A DNA stretch of 64,000 bases from Natranaerovirga hydrolytica (GTDB taxonomy: Bacteria; Bacillota; Clostridia; Lachnospirales; DSM-24629), in assembly GCF_004339095.1 (NCBI RefSeq), contig NZ_SMGQ01000012.1, positions 62,001-126,000 of the forward strand, given 5' to 3'. The position numbers and the translations under genes were made by a program. A model generated the notes under the pieces. It was given only the letters and a program-made list of their open reading frames with translations. It had not been told where the DNA came from and did not search any database. Below, piece after piece: positions 9,354 to 18,094 of this stretch (the stretch's first letter is position 1; the number at the start of each line of letters is the position of its first letter).

Positions 9354-9403
9354 TTGTCATATTTGTTCGTATATGATATAGTGTTTACGAACAAATATGA
9401 CAA
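9354..9403 (+). promoter_or_regulatory. AbiE promoter inside a perfect 18-bp inverted repeat
   Basis: Left arm TTGTCATATTTGTTCGTA (9354-9371) and right arm 9386-9403 are perfect inverted copies separated by 14 bp. A promoter lies within: -35 TTGTCA (9354-9359), 17 bp, TATAGT (9377-9382). AbiEi antitoxins of known AbiE systems repress their own operon through inverted repeats, so this is very likely its operator. It also fixes the AbiEi start downstream, at ATG 9417. Confidence 0.8.
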
Positions 9404-9416
9404 TGGAGGTGATTTG

Positions 9417-10013
9417 ATGCTTCAAAGGGATTTAGTGACTGAACTATTAAAACATAACAAAGGCATTTTGACATCCGGAGAAGCTAAGGAAGCTGGGGTG
9501 GCTTACAAAACCCTACAACGTATGTGTCTATCGGGAGAAATTGAAAAGCTAGAACAAGGATTGTATATGGCTCCAGATCAGATGGAAGATGAGTACCTAT
9601 TAACTCAATATAGATGTAAAAAGGGTATTTTTTCACACGAGACCGCACTATATTTTCAAGGTTTAACCGACAGAACCCCTTTTCAGTTAATGCTGACAAT
9701 TCCATCAGGATATAACACAAGGCTTCTGAAAGAAAAAGAAAAGTACAAGTTCTTTTATATCACGGAAAAATTGCATACAATTGGCAGGATTACCATGGAG
9801 ACATCTTTTGGACATCAAGTATATGTATATGATAAAGAAAGAACCATTTGTGATTCCTTGAAAAAGAAAGACCAGCTAGATAATGATTTAGTAAATGAAG
9901 CAGTCAAACGATATATGAAAACTTCAGGAGCAGATTTTTCGAAATTGCTTAAGTATGCTGAGGTTCTTAATATTAAAGAAATGGTCCGAAAATACATGGA
10001 GGTGCTGATGTGA
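9417..10013 (+). CDS. abiEi: AbiEi-type antitoxin / repressor (type IV TA)
   Basis: Encodes 198 residues starting at ATG 9417 after GGAGGTGA. The open frame extends back to 9207, but that part lies upstream of the promoter and operator and is not expected to be translated. The N-terminal 60 residues form a winged helix (LLKHNKGILTSGEAKEAGVA then YKTLQRMC), followed by the C-terminal antitoxin region (FSHETALYFQGLTDRTP...VYDKERTICD). In known AbiE systems AbiEi represses the operon and counters AbiEii without binding it, hence type IV. The stop overlaps the AbiEii start by 4 bp, so the two are translationally coupled. Confidence 0.85.
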   Translation: MLQRDLVTELLKHNKGILTSGEAKEAGVAYKTLQRMCLSGEIEKLEQGLYMAPDQMEDEYLLTQYRCKKGIFSHETALYFQGLTDRTPFQLMLTIPSGYNTRLLKEKEKYKFFYITEKLHTIGRITMETSFGHQVYVYDKERTICDSLKKKDQLDNDLVNEAVKRYMKTSGADFSKLLKYAEVLNIKEMVRKYMEVLM

Positions 10014-10849
10014 AAATTGATAGTCCTAGACAATTAAAAGACTGGATTAATAATATGGCTAAGAAGAATAACATCATAGCGAATACTGTACTGCAGAACT
10101 TTATGATGGAAAGGCTTCTTGAGAGGATTTCTGTTTCAAAGTATAAAGATCACTTTATTCTTAAAGGTGGATTTTTGATTGCAGCTATGGTTGGCATAGA
10201 TATGAGAAGTACTTTGGATATGGATACAACGATAAAAGGGATTCCTGTTACTAGAGAGACCATAGAAGAAATATTAAGTGAGATATTATTAATAGATCTT
10301 GATGATAATGTATCTTTCAGTATAAAAAACATTAAAAACATCCATGACGTCAGTGACTATGATGATTTCAGAGTTTCTGTAGAGGCTCGGTTTTTCACAA
10401 TCAAAGTGAATATGAAGATTGACATCACTACAGGAGATGTCATCATCCCAAGTGAAGTTGAGTATTCATTTAAGCTCATGTTTGAAGAACGCAATATTTC
10501 AATAAAAGCCTACAATTTGGACACAGTTTTAGAGGAAAAAATCGAATCCATTTTAACACGAAATGTAGCAAATACTAGAGCGAGGGACTATTATGACGCA
10601 TATATTCTTCTGACTCTTCGAAGAAATGACATTGACTTAGAAAGCTTAAGAAATGCTATAAAGAAAAAAGCGGAAGAGAGAAACACATTGGGTTATGTAG
10701 AGAATATTGATAAATATCTCAAGGATATAGAAGAAAGTGAAGATCTACAAAAAGTGTGGGTTTCTTATACAAAAAAGTATCCTTATGCAGAAGGTATTCA
10801 ATTTGGTGAAATCACGAATATTCTAAGGGAGATATTTAAAGCACAATAG
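10010..10849 (+). CDS. abiEii: AbiEii nucleotidyltransferase toxin
   Basis: Encodes 279 residues from GTG 10010, overlapping the AbiEi stop. The nucleotidyltransferase core is visible: FILKGGFLIAAMVGIDMRST then LDMDTTIKG supplies the G-G and D-x-D type elements, and LEEKIESIL with RARDYYDAYIL matches the conserved later motifs. AbiEii toxins of this family transfer nucleotides to RNA targets and stop growth during phage infection. Length is typical and no key motif is missing, so the system looks intact. A broken copy of the 5' part lies at 13070-13455. Confidence 0.85.
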   Translation: MKIDSPRQLKDWINNMAKKNNIIANTVLQNFMMERLLERISVSKYKDHFILKGGFLIAAMVGIDMRSTLDMDTTIKGIPVTRETIEEILSEILLIDLDDNVSFSIKNIKNIHDVSDYDDFRVSVEARFFTIKVNMKIDITTGDVIIPSEVEYSFKLMFEERNISIKAYNLDTVLEEKIESILTRNVANTRARDYYDAYILLTLRRNDIDLESLRNAIKKKAEERNTLGYVENIDKYLKDIEESEDLQKVWVSYTKKYPYAEGIQFGEITNILREIFKAQ

Positions 10850-11395
10850 CTATAGTCTGGATGAAAAACCAACTAGCCCAAATTAAAAATACTATTCGAA
10901 CAGATAAAATGCTTGTCCATTACAATGTGGTGGGATTTTTACTATCATCAAGCCACTTGGCGGGTTATTTTTATTTCAAACAAACGGAGCAAAATGAAAA
11001 TGGCTCCGAATGTTGGGTCTAGATAAAAGTAGAAAGACCGAGGGAATAAGTGCAATGTCATTAAGTTAAGATATTGCCCCTACTGAGGCATTAGCCAACC
11101 GATATTTTCAGCAAAATAAATATTGGTGGGGCTTCTTTTGATTTTATACAACATATTTTTTTACATCACAAACGCTTGTATATTATTTAATTATGCTAAT
11201 CTATAATTGAAGGAAACAACACTTGTTCCAGCGGTCGTTCGTTGCCGCTGTCGGTTTGGTCTTTTTAGCTTTTGTATTTAGGAGATGGAATGTCTCTGAA
11301 AACGTATAACGAGAACATTCGGCATTAACACAAAAAAATTCCTATTCTTGATAACAATAATAACTTTTTTTTCCTGTATCGGTAAGTTTTGAAAG
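10850..11395. other. 546-bp gap with no recognisable gene
   Basis: No convincing reading frame. It includes a GC-richer patch around 11222-11265 unlike the surrounding AT-rich DNA, and a possible weak long-range pairing of GCCCC (near 11087) with GGGGC (near 11140). A stretch near 11050-11080 faintly recalls insertion-sequence ends. I could not assign a function; it is probably decayed mobile DNA. Confidence 0.4.
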
Positions 11396-11396
11396 C

Positions 11397-11558
11397 TCTT
11401 TTTATAAAAAAGTAGGTAAACTATCAAAGAGAGATATTGCAAATAGTTTACCCGATATTAGTGTTACAACGATTGAAAAAGCACTTTTTGATTTGCTCAA
11501 AGAAGGATATATCAAGAAGATTGGATCTGGAAGAGCTATTCAATCAAAAAATCAATAA
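11397..11558 (+). pseudogene. 3' fragment of a second Fic gene (winged-helix part only)
   Basis: The frame reads SFYKKVGKLSKRDIANSLPD, then ISVTTIEKALFDLLKEGYIK and KIGSGRA, nearly identical to the C-terminus of the Fic protein at 7404-8483. The Fic catalytic domain is absent. Its last 23 bases overlap the 3' end of the convergent ATPase gene on the minus strand. Confidence 0.85.
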
Positions 11559-12738
11559 TATTTTTAACTTTAATACCAGAATAGTCACTAAAAACGGTTT
11601 GATCCATAGTGAGAATATACTTTGGATAGTTATCAGGTATGGATTCAAGAGGCCGTAACTCTCGCTTTCTTGTCTGATCGTCTAAAATAGTAGCTGAGAC
11701 TTGATAGTACACCTTTTCATCTAATTTAGTGGCAACAAAATCAACTTCCAAAGAACCAATTTTTCCGATTGTAACCTCATAGCCTCGCCTTAGTAACTCT
11801 AGATAAACAAGATTTTCTAACACATGGCCATAGTCAGTATTACGCAGCCCTGTTAGTTGATTGCGAATCCCCATGTCTACAATATAATACTTTTCAAGTG
11901 TTTTTAGAAACATTTTCCCCTTTAAGTCATAGCGGTTTGCTTTGTAGATGATAAAAGCATTTTCTAACATTTTAAGATAGTTATCTATTGTGTCACTGGT
12001 GGTTTTTCTACCGCTGCTCGTTAGATAATCACTAATTTTCTTTGTTGAGACAATACTACCAATATTAGCAGCGATAAATTTTATAATGCTCTCTAGAAGT
12101 GCAGCGTCCCGTATACCATTTCTTTCTATAACATCCTTAACTAAGACCGTATTGTAAATGCCTTCAATAAAAGGGCCAATCGTATCGGGATAATCCATTA
12201 ATTCAACGACAGTTGGGAGGCCACCAAATTGAAGATACTGATCAAACTTATCTTGGTGGTTGTCATTAGTATCAGCTTCTGTAAATTCCAAATATTCTTT
12301 GAAGGATAAGGGTTGCATCTTAATCTCCACATACCTACCAGCTAAAAATGTAGAAAGTTCAGAAGACAATAAATAAGCATTAGATCCTGTAATGTAAATG
12401 TCTACATTGGCATCGACTAGAAAAGAATTAATTACTTTTTCCCATGAGGATACCTGTTGGACTTCATCCAGGAGAATATAATGTTTAACTTTGTCATTTT
12501 GAAGCCGCTCTTTTATATAGGCATGAAGTTCCTTGTAGCTGGAAATTTCATCAAACTCAAAAGATTCAAAGTTCATACGAATGATGTGGTCTTTTGCAAC
12601 GCCACTTTCTATTAAATAATTTTCAAACAGAGAGAGAAGAGTTGATTTTCCACAGCGTCTTATGCCTGTTATTACTTTTATCAATGGTTTATCTCTATAA
12701 TGGATGAGCTGCGTAAGATACAAATCTCGATTTTTCAT
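11536..12738 (-). CDS. AAA-type ATPase with DUF4143 C-terminal domain
   Basis: Encodes 400 residues. Walker A is GIRRCGKST (about residues 25-33), Walker B is YILLDEV (about 92-98), followed by a sensor-like ITGSNA. The C-terminal half (from about 200) is the DUF4143 domain, which ends in a nuclease-like segment (GYEVTIGKIGSLEVDFVA). This large family is common near mobile and defence genes; its biochemical role is not established. ATG 12738 is preceded by AGAGGTGAT. A promoter (TTGATA, 17 bp, TATACT) lies upstream on the minus strand. The gene is convergent with, and overlaps, the Fic remnant. A truncated paralogue is at 6093-6645. Confidence 0.85.
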   Translation of the reverse strand: MKNRDLYLTQLIHYRDKPLIKVITGIRRCGKSTLLSLFENYLIESGVAKDHIIRMNFESFEFDEISSYKELHAYIKERLQNDKVKHYILLDEVQQVSSWEKVINSFLVDANVDIYITGSNAYLLSSELSTFLAGRYVEIKMQPLSFKEYLEFTEADTNDNHQDKFDQYLQFGGLPTVVELMDYPDTIGPFIEGIYNTVLVKDVIERNGIRDAALLESIIKFIAANIGSIVSTKKISDYLTSSGRKTTSDTIDNYLKMLENAFIIYKANRYDLKGKMFLKTLEKYYIVDMGIRNQLTGLRNTDYGHVLENLVYLELLRRGYEVTIGKIGSLEVDFVATKLDEKVYYQVSATILDDQTRKRELRPLESIPDNYPKYILTMDQTVFSDYSGIKVKNIIDFLIE

Positions 12739-12746
12739 AATATCAC

Positions 12747-12812
12747 CTCTTTATAAAGAGTATAAACAAAAAAAATAATAATATCAATACTTTTTCGAGT
12801 ATAGTCGAAAAA
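12747..12812 (-). promoter_or_regulatory. Minus-strand promoter of the DUF4143 ATPase with flanking palindromes
   Basis: On the minus strand: -35 TTGATA (12782-12787), 17 bp, -10 TATACT (12759-12764). CTCTTTATAAAGAG (12747-12760) is a perfect 14-bp palindrome reaching into the -10 and the ribosome site. A second inverted repeat, TTTTTCGA-6-TCGAAAAA (12791-12812), lies just upstream of the -35. Confidence 0.6.
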
Positions 12813-12887
12813 TGTTTAGAATTAAAAATGATAGATTATAAAAAACAAGTTATGTATGATTTTGCCGTTATTATATTAAATTGAATA

Positions 12888-12921
12888 TGTCCACTTCAAA
12901 AACTAAATCCGAGCTATTTTT
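12888..12921 (+). repeat. Dispersed 34-nt motif, copy 3
   Basis: Third copy of the CACTTCAAAAA motif, upstream of the ATPase gene and before the broken AbiEii copy. It shares AAAT and AGCTATTTT with copy 2. Confidence 0.5.
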
Positions 12922-13069
12922 GATATAGCTTAAAGAAACAACTCTAATTCTTAATTGAAATTAGCGTTTGTATTAGTTAGATTTAAAATTTTAAAAATTA
13001 ATTGCATAACAGATAATCCTCTTTATAAGAATAGACGAGAAAAATTATAAATATTAAGTAAGGGAATAT

Positions 13070-13455
13070 GACGCTTACGCTATTTCTAGAGAAATCAGCT
13101 ATAGATATGAAGAGACTATATCGTGGCTTAATAATAAAAAATGTTCGATATTGAATGAAGAGACCAATAATAAATTAATGCAAATTGAAGTACGTGGTGT
13201 TAAAAGAATCAGTGAGTTAATAGCGAATACCGTGCTTCAGAATTTTATAATAGAAAGGCTTCTTGAAAGGATTTCTATTTCAAAGTATAAAGATACCTTT
13301 ATTCTTAAAGGTGGATTCTTGATTGCAGCTATGGTTGGATAGATATGAGAAGTACACTTGACATGGATACAACGATAAAAGGTATTCCGGTTAATAGAGA
13401 AACCATAGAAGAAATATTAAATGAGAAAAAAGCTTTAAAACACTGTTTTGATTAG
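13070..13455 (+). pseudogene. Truncated, frameshifted AbiEii copy
   Basis: The frame through 13151-13342 encodes SELIANTVLQNFIIERLLER then ISISKYKDTFILKGGFLIAAMVG, matching residues about 20-60 of the intact AbiEii, then stops. One missing base (GGTTGGATAG versus GGTTGGCATAG) shifts the frame; the other frame continues MRSTLDMDTTIKGIPVNRET to about 13430, where homology ends. About three quarters of the toxin is missing. The codons before the homologous part (EYDAYAISREISYRYEETIS...) belong to an unrelated sequence I do not recognise, so the 5' end is a fusion junction. Confidence 0.8.
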
Positions 13456-13522
13456 AAAAAAACAATAAAAACAAGAAAAAAAGATAAAAAACCTGTTTTA
13501 AAGTTTAAAAATAGAGTATACT
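13433..13522 (+). promoter_or_regulatory. Promoter region of the second Fic gene with inverted repeat
   Basis: CTTTAAAACA (13433-13442) and TGTTTTAAAG (13494-13503) are perfect inverted copies about 50 bp apart. The right arm overlaps a weak -35 (TGTTTT, 13494-13499) that is 17 bp from a good -10 TATACT (13517-13522). The Fic start is 35 bp downstream. The wide spacing would allow DNA looping by a repressor. Confidence 0.5.
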
Positions 13523-13556
13523 TTAATTAAATAATAGTATAGAGGAGTTTTTAATC

Positions 13557-14801
13557 ATGCGTTATTTTCATAAAGAGTATTATAATATTAAAAGCTTAAA
13601 AGAGAGAAAAGAAAAAGCTAAAAAGCGTATGAATTATGATAGTGCAATAAGAACTAACTTAGAAATAAAGCCAATCAATCAGCCTGAGTTATTTACGCTT
13701 TATTATGTTCCAACGAATTCCACTATAGAAATAATATCTGAAATTTCTATGCAAGATGTTACACTAGAAAAAATATATGAAGATTTGCCAGGAGTCGCTC
13801 AAAAAAATTTTTTCGTAGAAATGATTAGTCAAGAATTACAAAGTACAAATGAATTAGAAGGAGTCAGAAGTTCTAAAGAAGAGATTGTTAGAACCACAAG
13901 AAAAGTGTTTAATCAAAATAATAAAAACGCAAAAACAAAAGATAGGTTTCAAAATGTGGTAAAATCATATTTTGCATTAAAGGACGGAAATTTAAAGCCA
14001 CCATCAGACGCTAAAGACTTAAGAAAAATTTATGATGAAATTACATCTGATGGAATAGCTAAAGAGGATTTTGTAGATGGGAAATATTTTAGAAAAGATA
14101 TAACTTATGTGTATAAAGACTACAAAGAAATTTATCGAGGAGTCTTTGATGGAGAAAAGACGGAGCAAGCTATAAAAGAGAAAGTGAAGGATTTATTTGA
14201 TTTTATTTACAGTCCAAATATAAGTCTTCATAAGTTAATAAAGGTTGCCATAGCTCATTACTACTTTGGTTATATACATCCATTTTACGATGGAAATGGA
14301 AGAACAGGAAGATTCACTAGCAGTATTTTTTTAAAAGAAAATTATTCTTGGCTAACAGCGATGTCTTTATCACAAGGGTGTAATTCAGAGAGAGGAAAGT
14401 ATTTGAGAATTTTTGATACGACCAACCAAATTATATCCCAGGGAGAAGTGAATTATTTTGTAGATGAATTTTTGTCAATCATTATAACGGGGCAACAAAA
14501 TATATTACAAAACTTAATACAAAAAAGTGATTTATTAAAAATAATCATAAAGAGGATAGAATCTGATGAAAAGCTATCAAATGCAGATGAGAAAAATATA
14601 ATGAGCGTAATGGCTCAAGAATATCATTTTGATTCATTAAGAGATGGAATAGGGGTAAATGAATTAAAAAAAATATTGCCGTATACAGATGATACCATAA
14701 GAAAAAAGTTAAAAAATCTTTGCGAAAATGGATTAATTGATAAAGTTAAAAGTAGGCCGGTGAAATATATAATATCAAAAAATTATTTAGAAAACAAATA
14801 A
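13557..14801 (+). CDS. Fic family protein next to the Wadjet operon
   Basis: Encodes 414 residues from ATG 13557 after GAGGAG. The catalytic motif HPFYDGNGRTGR is complete (histidine about residue 241), and TNELEG near residue 100 matches the inhibitory S/T-x-x-x-E-G motif. The C-terminal 60 residues look like a winged helix (GVNELKKILPYTDDTIRKKL). It is a different Fic subfamily from the one at 7404. Only 49 bp, without a terminator, separate it from jetD (start 14851), so it is probably transcribed into the Wadjet genes. Whether it regulates or complements that system, or is an independent passenger, cannot be told from sequence. Confidence 0.85.
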   Translation: MRYFHKEYYNIKSLKERKEKAKKRMNYDSAIRTNLEIKPINQPELFTLYYVPTNSTIEIISEISMQDVTLEKIYEDLPGVAQKNFFVEMISQELQSTNELEGVRSSKEEIVRTTRKVFNQNNKNAKTKDRFQNVVKSYFALKDGNLKPPSDAKDLRKIYDEITSDGIAKEDFVDGKYFRKDITYVYKDYKEIYRGVFDGEKTEQAIKEKVKDLFDFIYSPNISLHKLIKVAIAHYYFGYIHPFYDGNGRTGRFTSSIFLKENYSWLTAMSLSQGCNSERGKYLRIFDTTNQIISQGEVNYFVDEFLSIIITGQQNILQNLIQKSDLLKIIIKRIESDEKLSNADEKNIMSVMAQEYHFDSLRDGIGVNELKKILPYTDDTIRKKLKNLCENGLIDKVKSRPVKYIISKNYLENK

Positions 14802-14850
14802 AACATAAGATAATCCCACTATTCAATAGGTAATGAAAAGGAAGATGAAA

Positions 14851-15867
14851 ATGAAATCTCTTTTATTAAAGCATATTCAATCAAAAAAGATAACCCAAAT
14901 GCCTTTGACCCAGTTGCAAAATATCTTACCAGGGGATACAGAATATACAACATTTGCCAATGTGATCAAGGAGTTTGAAACATTAGGCATTCTTAGACCT
15001 GTAAAAAAACATGGCACCAATAACAAGTCAATTCCTTTATATTATACCTATCGCATTAATAAAGCCTACTTCAAAGATCAATTATTAGAAACCATACAAA
15101 GCTATAGATTAAAAGTACATCCAAGCATTCAACTACAAGTCTATTTTTCATTAGATGCCAAACAATGGGAAAAAGATTTGCCATACATAAAAAAGATTGA
15201 TCAGTATTTGAAGAAGAATGGTTTGCCTTTGTTAGAAGTTTCTGCCCCAGAAAGGTCCTATGCATTGGTAGAAGATGAAAAATGGATTGATTTTAAAGGT
15301 GGCAAAAGTGTATTGCAACGTATTGGTTTATGGGACAAGCTAAAAATTGCTTATAACACAGACCCATTAATGTTAGCCATTCATCCAAAACACATACAAA
15401 AAGAACAACATGCCCATTTAATTGTTGAAAATAAAGCCACGTTTTATGAAATGTTAGAAGGTCTGGAAAAAACAGCCTTCACTTCTTTGGTGTATGGTTC
15501 CGGGTGGAAGATTGTTTCAAATGCTCATAGGCTAGAGCAACAAATGGGGCTTAAAAAAGGCACAGGGACAGTGTATTACTTTGGCGATTTAGATCATGAA
15601 GGCATTACAATATGGCATATATTAAATGAAAAGCAACCGGTCATTCCGGCAATACCTTTTTATCAAGAACTTCTTAAAAAAGAAGCCACACAAGGAAAGT
15701 CCAATCAAAAAATACATTCAGAAGCGGTGAATCATTTTATAAAATACTTTCCAAAGGAAGATGCCGTCAAGATAAAAACAGTATTGGCGTCAAAATATTA
15801 TTATCCTCAAGAGGGGTTAACAAAAGAAGAATTGGCATTACTATGGAGGCAAGGACAATGGATTTAA
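14851..15867 (+). CDS. jetD: Wadjet system nuclease subunit JetD (DUF2220-like)
   Basis: Encodes about 338 residues. The C-terminal half carries a topoisomerase VI/Toprim-like core: VENKATFYEML (acidic residue), VYGSGWK, and YFGDLDHEGI (D-x-D), the metal-binding pattern of JetD. In Wadjet, JetD cuts circular DNA after the SMC-like JetABC motor has extruded it. ATG 14851 is preferred because AAGGAAG lies six bases upstream; in-frame ATGs at 14833 and 14845 have poorer sites. Its end overlaps jetA. It is the first gene of the four here, unlike the jetABCD order of the best-studied systems. Confidence 0.85.
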   Translation: MKSLLLKHIQSKKITQMPLTQLQNILPGDTEYTTFANVIKEFETLGILRPVKKHGTNNKSIPLYYTYRINKAYFKDQLLETIQSYRLKVHPSIQLQVYFSLDAKQWEKDLPYIKKIDQYLKKNGLPLLEVSAPERSYALVEDEKWIDFKGGKSVLQRIGLWDKLKIAYNTDPLMLAIHPKHIQKEQHAHLIVENKATFYEMLEGLEKTAFTSLVYGSGWKIVSNAHRLEQQMGLKKGTGTVYYFGDLDHEGITIWHILNEKQPVIPAIPFYQELLKKEATQGKSNQKIHSEAVNHFIKYFPKEDAVKIKTVLASKYYYPQEGLTKEELALLWRQGQWI

Positions 15868-17369
15868 GTCATACAACGGTTACAGACCGTTATAGAGAAC
15901 GAATAGAAAGATTGGGTTTATTTGACTGTCTGTACACATTAGAAAATAAAAAAACCAAAGACCATAGTGGACAGAGTATTGATTTTTTTAGTCTAGGCTT
16001 TTTAACCCTGTTATTCTTTTTTGAAAATATGTTGGTGCGGAATCATAAAACAGGGGTGAAAGAGTTAGCCAACTTTTTATACGGATTAAATCAAGAAGAA
16101 ATCGACTTGGAACAGAAAGATTTTGAAAGCATTGCTCGAACCATTATCAATGTCTTTCGACCACCTGGTGGCAAAAGAAATCAAAAAACCTTTTACAATT
16201 GGGAAACGAGACAAAAAGAAGTTATTGAGTATTCTTATCTCAAAGCATCAAAGTCGGATTTGAAATCCAACACCCAATACTATACATTAGATGAACATGG
16301 GTTAGAACTGGTATTTGCAACGAAGGAATATTTTAGTGAGTTTCAGCTATCCATTAATCAATTGTTATTAAGAAAGCAGCTGGAAAAAGGTGAGTTTGTT
16401 GGTGCATTAAGGCAAATTGATGAAATGAGAATCGATGTAGAGTCTTTAGAAGAAAGAATTATTAAGATAAAACATGAAGTACAACGCAACATTTTATCTG
16501 AAAAAACCTATGAACGGTATAGGGATTTAATTGAAGACATTAACAATCGGCTAAAAAGGGAAAATGATGAGTTTGACGAATTGGTGACATTTGTTAATGA
16601 AACCAGAGAGACCCTTTCTTATGAAATAAAAGATGAAAAAGAGCAAAAAGCCTATGGTTATATTATCAACATACAAAAGACATTGGGAGAAGTCCATCGG
16701 TTTCATAGAAATTTGCTTCAAAAGTCTATTGAGTTAAAAACCACCACCTTACAATCTGCTCAAGAATCTTTGTATTATGTTGGTATTGAATCGTTTAATT
16801 TTAGAAAAGAAATAGTATCCAGAATGTTTTCTTCTCCATTGCCATTGGAAACATCAAGAATGCTCATTAAACCATTGTTATCATTGGAAAAACAACAAAC
16901 TTGGTCGCCATTAACAGTCTTTGCACCTCAGAGAATTGGTAGCAAAGAAGATGAAGATAAGACCACTGAGTTTTATGACATTAAAGCAGAAGACATAAGA
17001 GAGCAAGAAATGGAGATTCAACAAAAAAATTATGCCACCATTATAACCATTTTGTTAGAAGCTTTAGGCACTAAAAATGAAATCACGTTGGAAGCCTTTA
17101 TTCACTATATTAAACAAAAAGAGTATACGGCTATTTTAGACCAGCTAACATTTTATCATTTTTTTATAACCTTGCATCAAAAATCCCCCATAAAGCTTAA
17201 CCCAACCCAATATGACAATGAAAGGTCGTTAAAAAGGGTTATAGAAATATTAGAAAAGCAGTATGTGGTATTAAATGTTGTTGAAGCAAAAGGGGTGATC
17301 CATGTGAATAATAGATTTACCCTTGGCAATATGATCATAAGATTGGAGGAAAAAGCCCATGCATTATGA
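15858..17369 (+). CDS. jetA: Wadjet system protein JetA (kleisin-like subunit)
   Basis: Encodes about 503 residues. It opens with a helical, winged-helix-like domain (TVTDRYRERIERLGLFDCLY) and has a coiled-coil middle (about 170-290), as expected for the MukF/kleisin-like JetA of Wadjet; it resembles the DUF5716-type JetA family. ATG 15858 lies eight bases after GGAGG and inside the last codons of jetD (10-bp overlap); ATG 15843 is in frame but lacks a ribosome site. It ends inside jetB. JetA bridges the two JetC heads. Subtype assignment (probably type III) is from memory of family features. Confidence 0.8.
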   Translation: MDLSHTTVTDRYRERIERLGLFDCLYTLENKKTKDHSGQSIDFFSLGFLTLLFFFENMLVRNHKTGVKELANFLYGLNQEEIDLEQKDFESIARTIINVFRPPGGKRNQKTFYNWETRQKEVIEYSYLKASKSDLKSNTQYYTLDEHGLELVFATKEYFSEFQLSINQLLLRKQLEKGEFVGALRQIDEMRIDVESLEERIIKIKHEVQRNILSEKTYERYRDLIEDINNRLKRENDEFDELVTFVNETRETLSYEIKDEKEQKAYGYIINIQKTLGEVHRFHRNLLQKSIELKTTTLQSAQESLYYVGIESFNFRKEIVSRMFSSPLPLETSRMLIKPLLSLEKQQTWSPLTVFAPQRIGSKEDEDKTTEFYDIKAEDIREQEMEIQQKNYATIITILLEALGTKNEITLEAFIHYIKQKEYTAILDQLTFYHFFITLHQKSPIKLNPTQYDNERSLKRVIEILEKQYVVLNVVEAKGVIHVNNRFTLGNMIIRLEEKAHAL

Positions 17370-18093
17370 GGACCAAAAAGTCATAAAAGCCTTTAGAATT
17401 TATAGTCAATTATTAGCAGAAGGTATGGGAGAGAAAGATGTTTTAAAGCATTATATAATAGATGATGACGTAAGAGGCTTAGTGGACCAATTTGCAGAAG
17501 AAGTGCAAAGCACAGTTTTTATTGCTGGGGATTACATTTATATGTTGCCTAAAGCAACGGCCTCAGTGTTTCATATTTCTAATGAAAGCATTAAAAGAGA
17601 TTACTTGCCCTCAAAATCATTGAATTCAGATATATATTTAATGTATGTTGCTACCATTATATTATTTGGAGAGTTTTATGATGGTTATCAAAGTATGAAT
17701 CCAACGAGAGATTTTATGGATTTGGACCATTGGTTAAATGCCATTTCAGAAAGAATTTTTTCTTTAAAAGAATACGATATAGAACAGTTAAAAGAACTGG
17801 AAAAAGAATACGAATACAATTGGATCGATATTATCAATAAATGGGATCCATTAGATGACTTAAAAGAAAATGTAAAAACCCAAGATGCTAGAACCCAAAG
17901 TCGGATCAGTTTTTTAAACATAACCAAAAACTTTTTGCTGGCTCAAGGTCTCATTAAGGAATTGGGTAATGATGAAATCGAGTTAACGGAAAAAGCTAAG
18001 ATTATTATTCAAAGGTACTATATGGAATACGAGTTTAATAGAGGATTATTGGATTTTATGTACCAAGTGGATCGAAAAAGAGAGGAGGATTAA
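17359..18093 (+). CDS. jetB: Wadjet system protein JetB
   Basis: Encodes 244 residues. It is mostly helical and acidic, without membrane segments, and has the size and position of JetB, the MukE-like partner of JetA (resembling DUF6063/DUF4194-type JetB). ATG 17359 overlaps the jetA stop by 11 bp, with GGAGG upstream. The stop is followed after one base by the jetC start, so all four jet genes are tightly coupled. On its own the sequence would not identify it; the call leans on context. Confidence 0.75.
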   Translation: MHYEDQKVIKAFRIYSQLLAEGMGEKDVLKHYIIDDDVRGLVDQFAEEVQSTVFIAGDYIYMLPKATASVFHISNESIKRDYLPSKSLNSDIYLMYVATIILFGEFYDGYQSMNPTRDFMDLDHWLNAISERIFSLKEYDIEQLKELEKEYEYNWIDIINKWDPLDDLKENVKTQDARTQSRISFLNITKNFLLAQGLIKELGNDEIELTEKAKIIIQRYYMEYEFNRGLLDFMYQVDRKREED

Positions 18094-18094
18094 G

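Noticed and set aside
9207-9416. Upstream extension of the AbiEi reading frame
   Set aside because: It lies before the promoter and operator, and a strong ribosome site places the start at 9417.
11437-11658. 73-codon plus-strand frame across the end of the DUF4143 ATPase
   Set aside because: It is out of frame with the Fic C-terminal remnant and antisense to the ATPase; a shadow frame.
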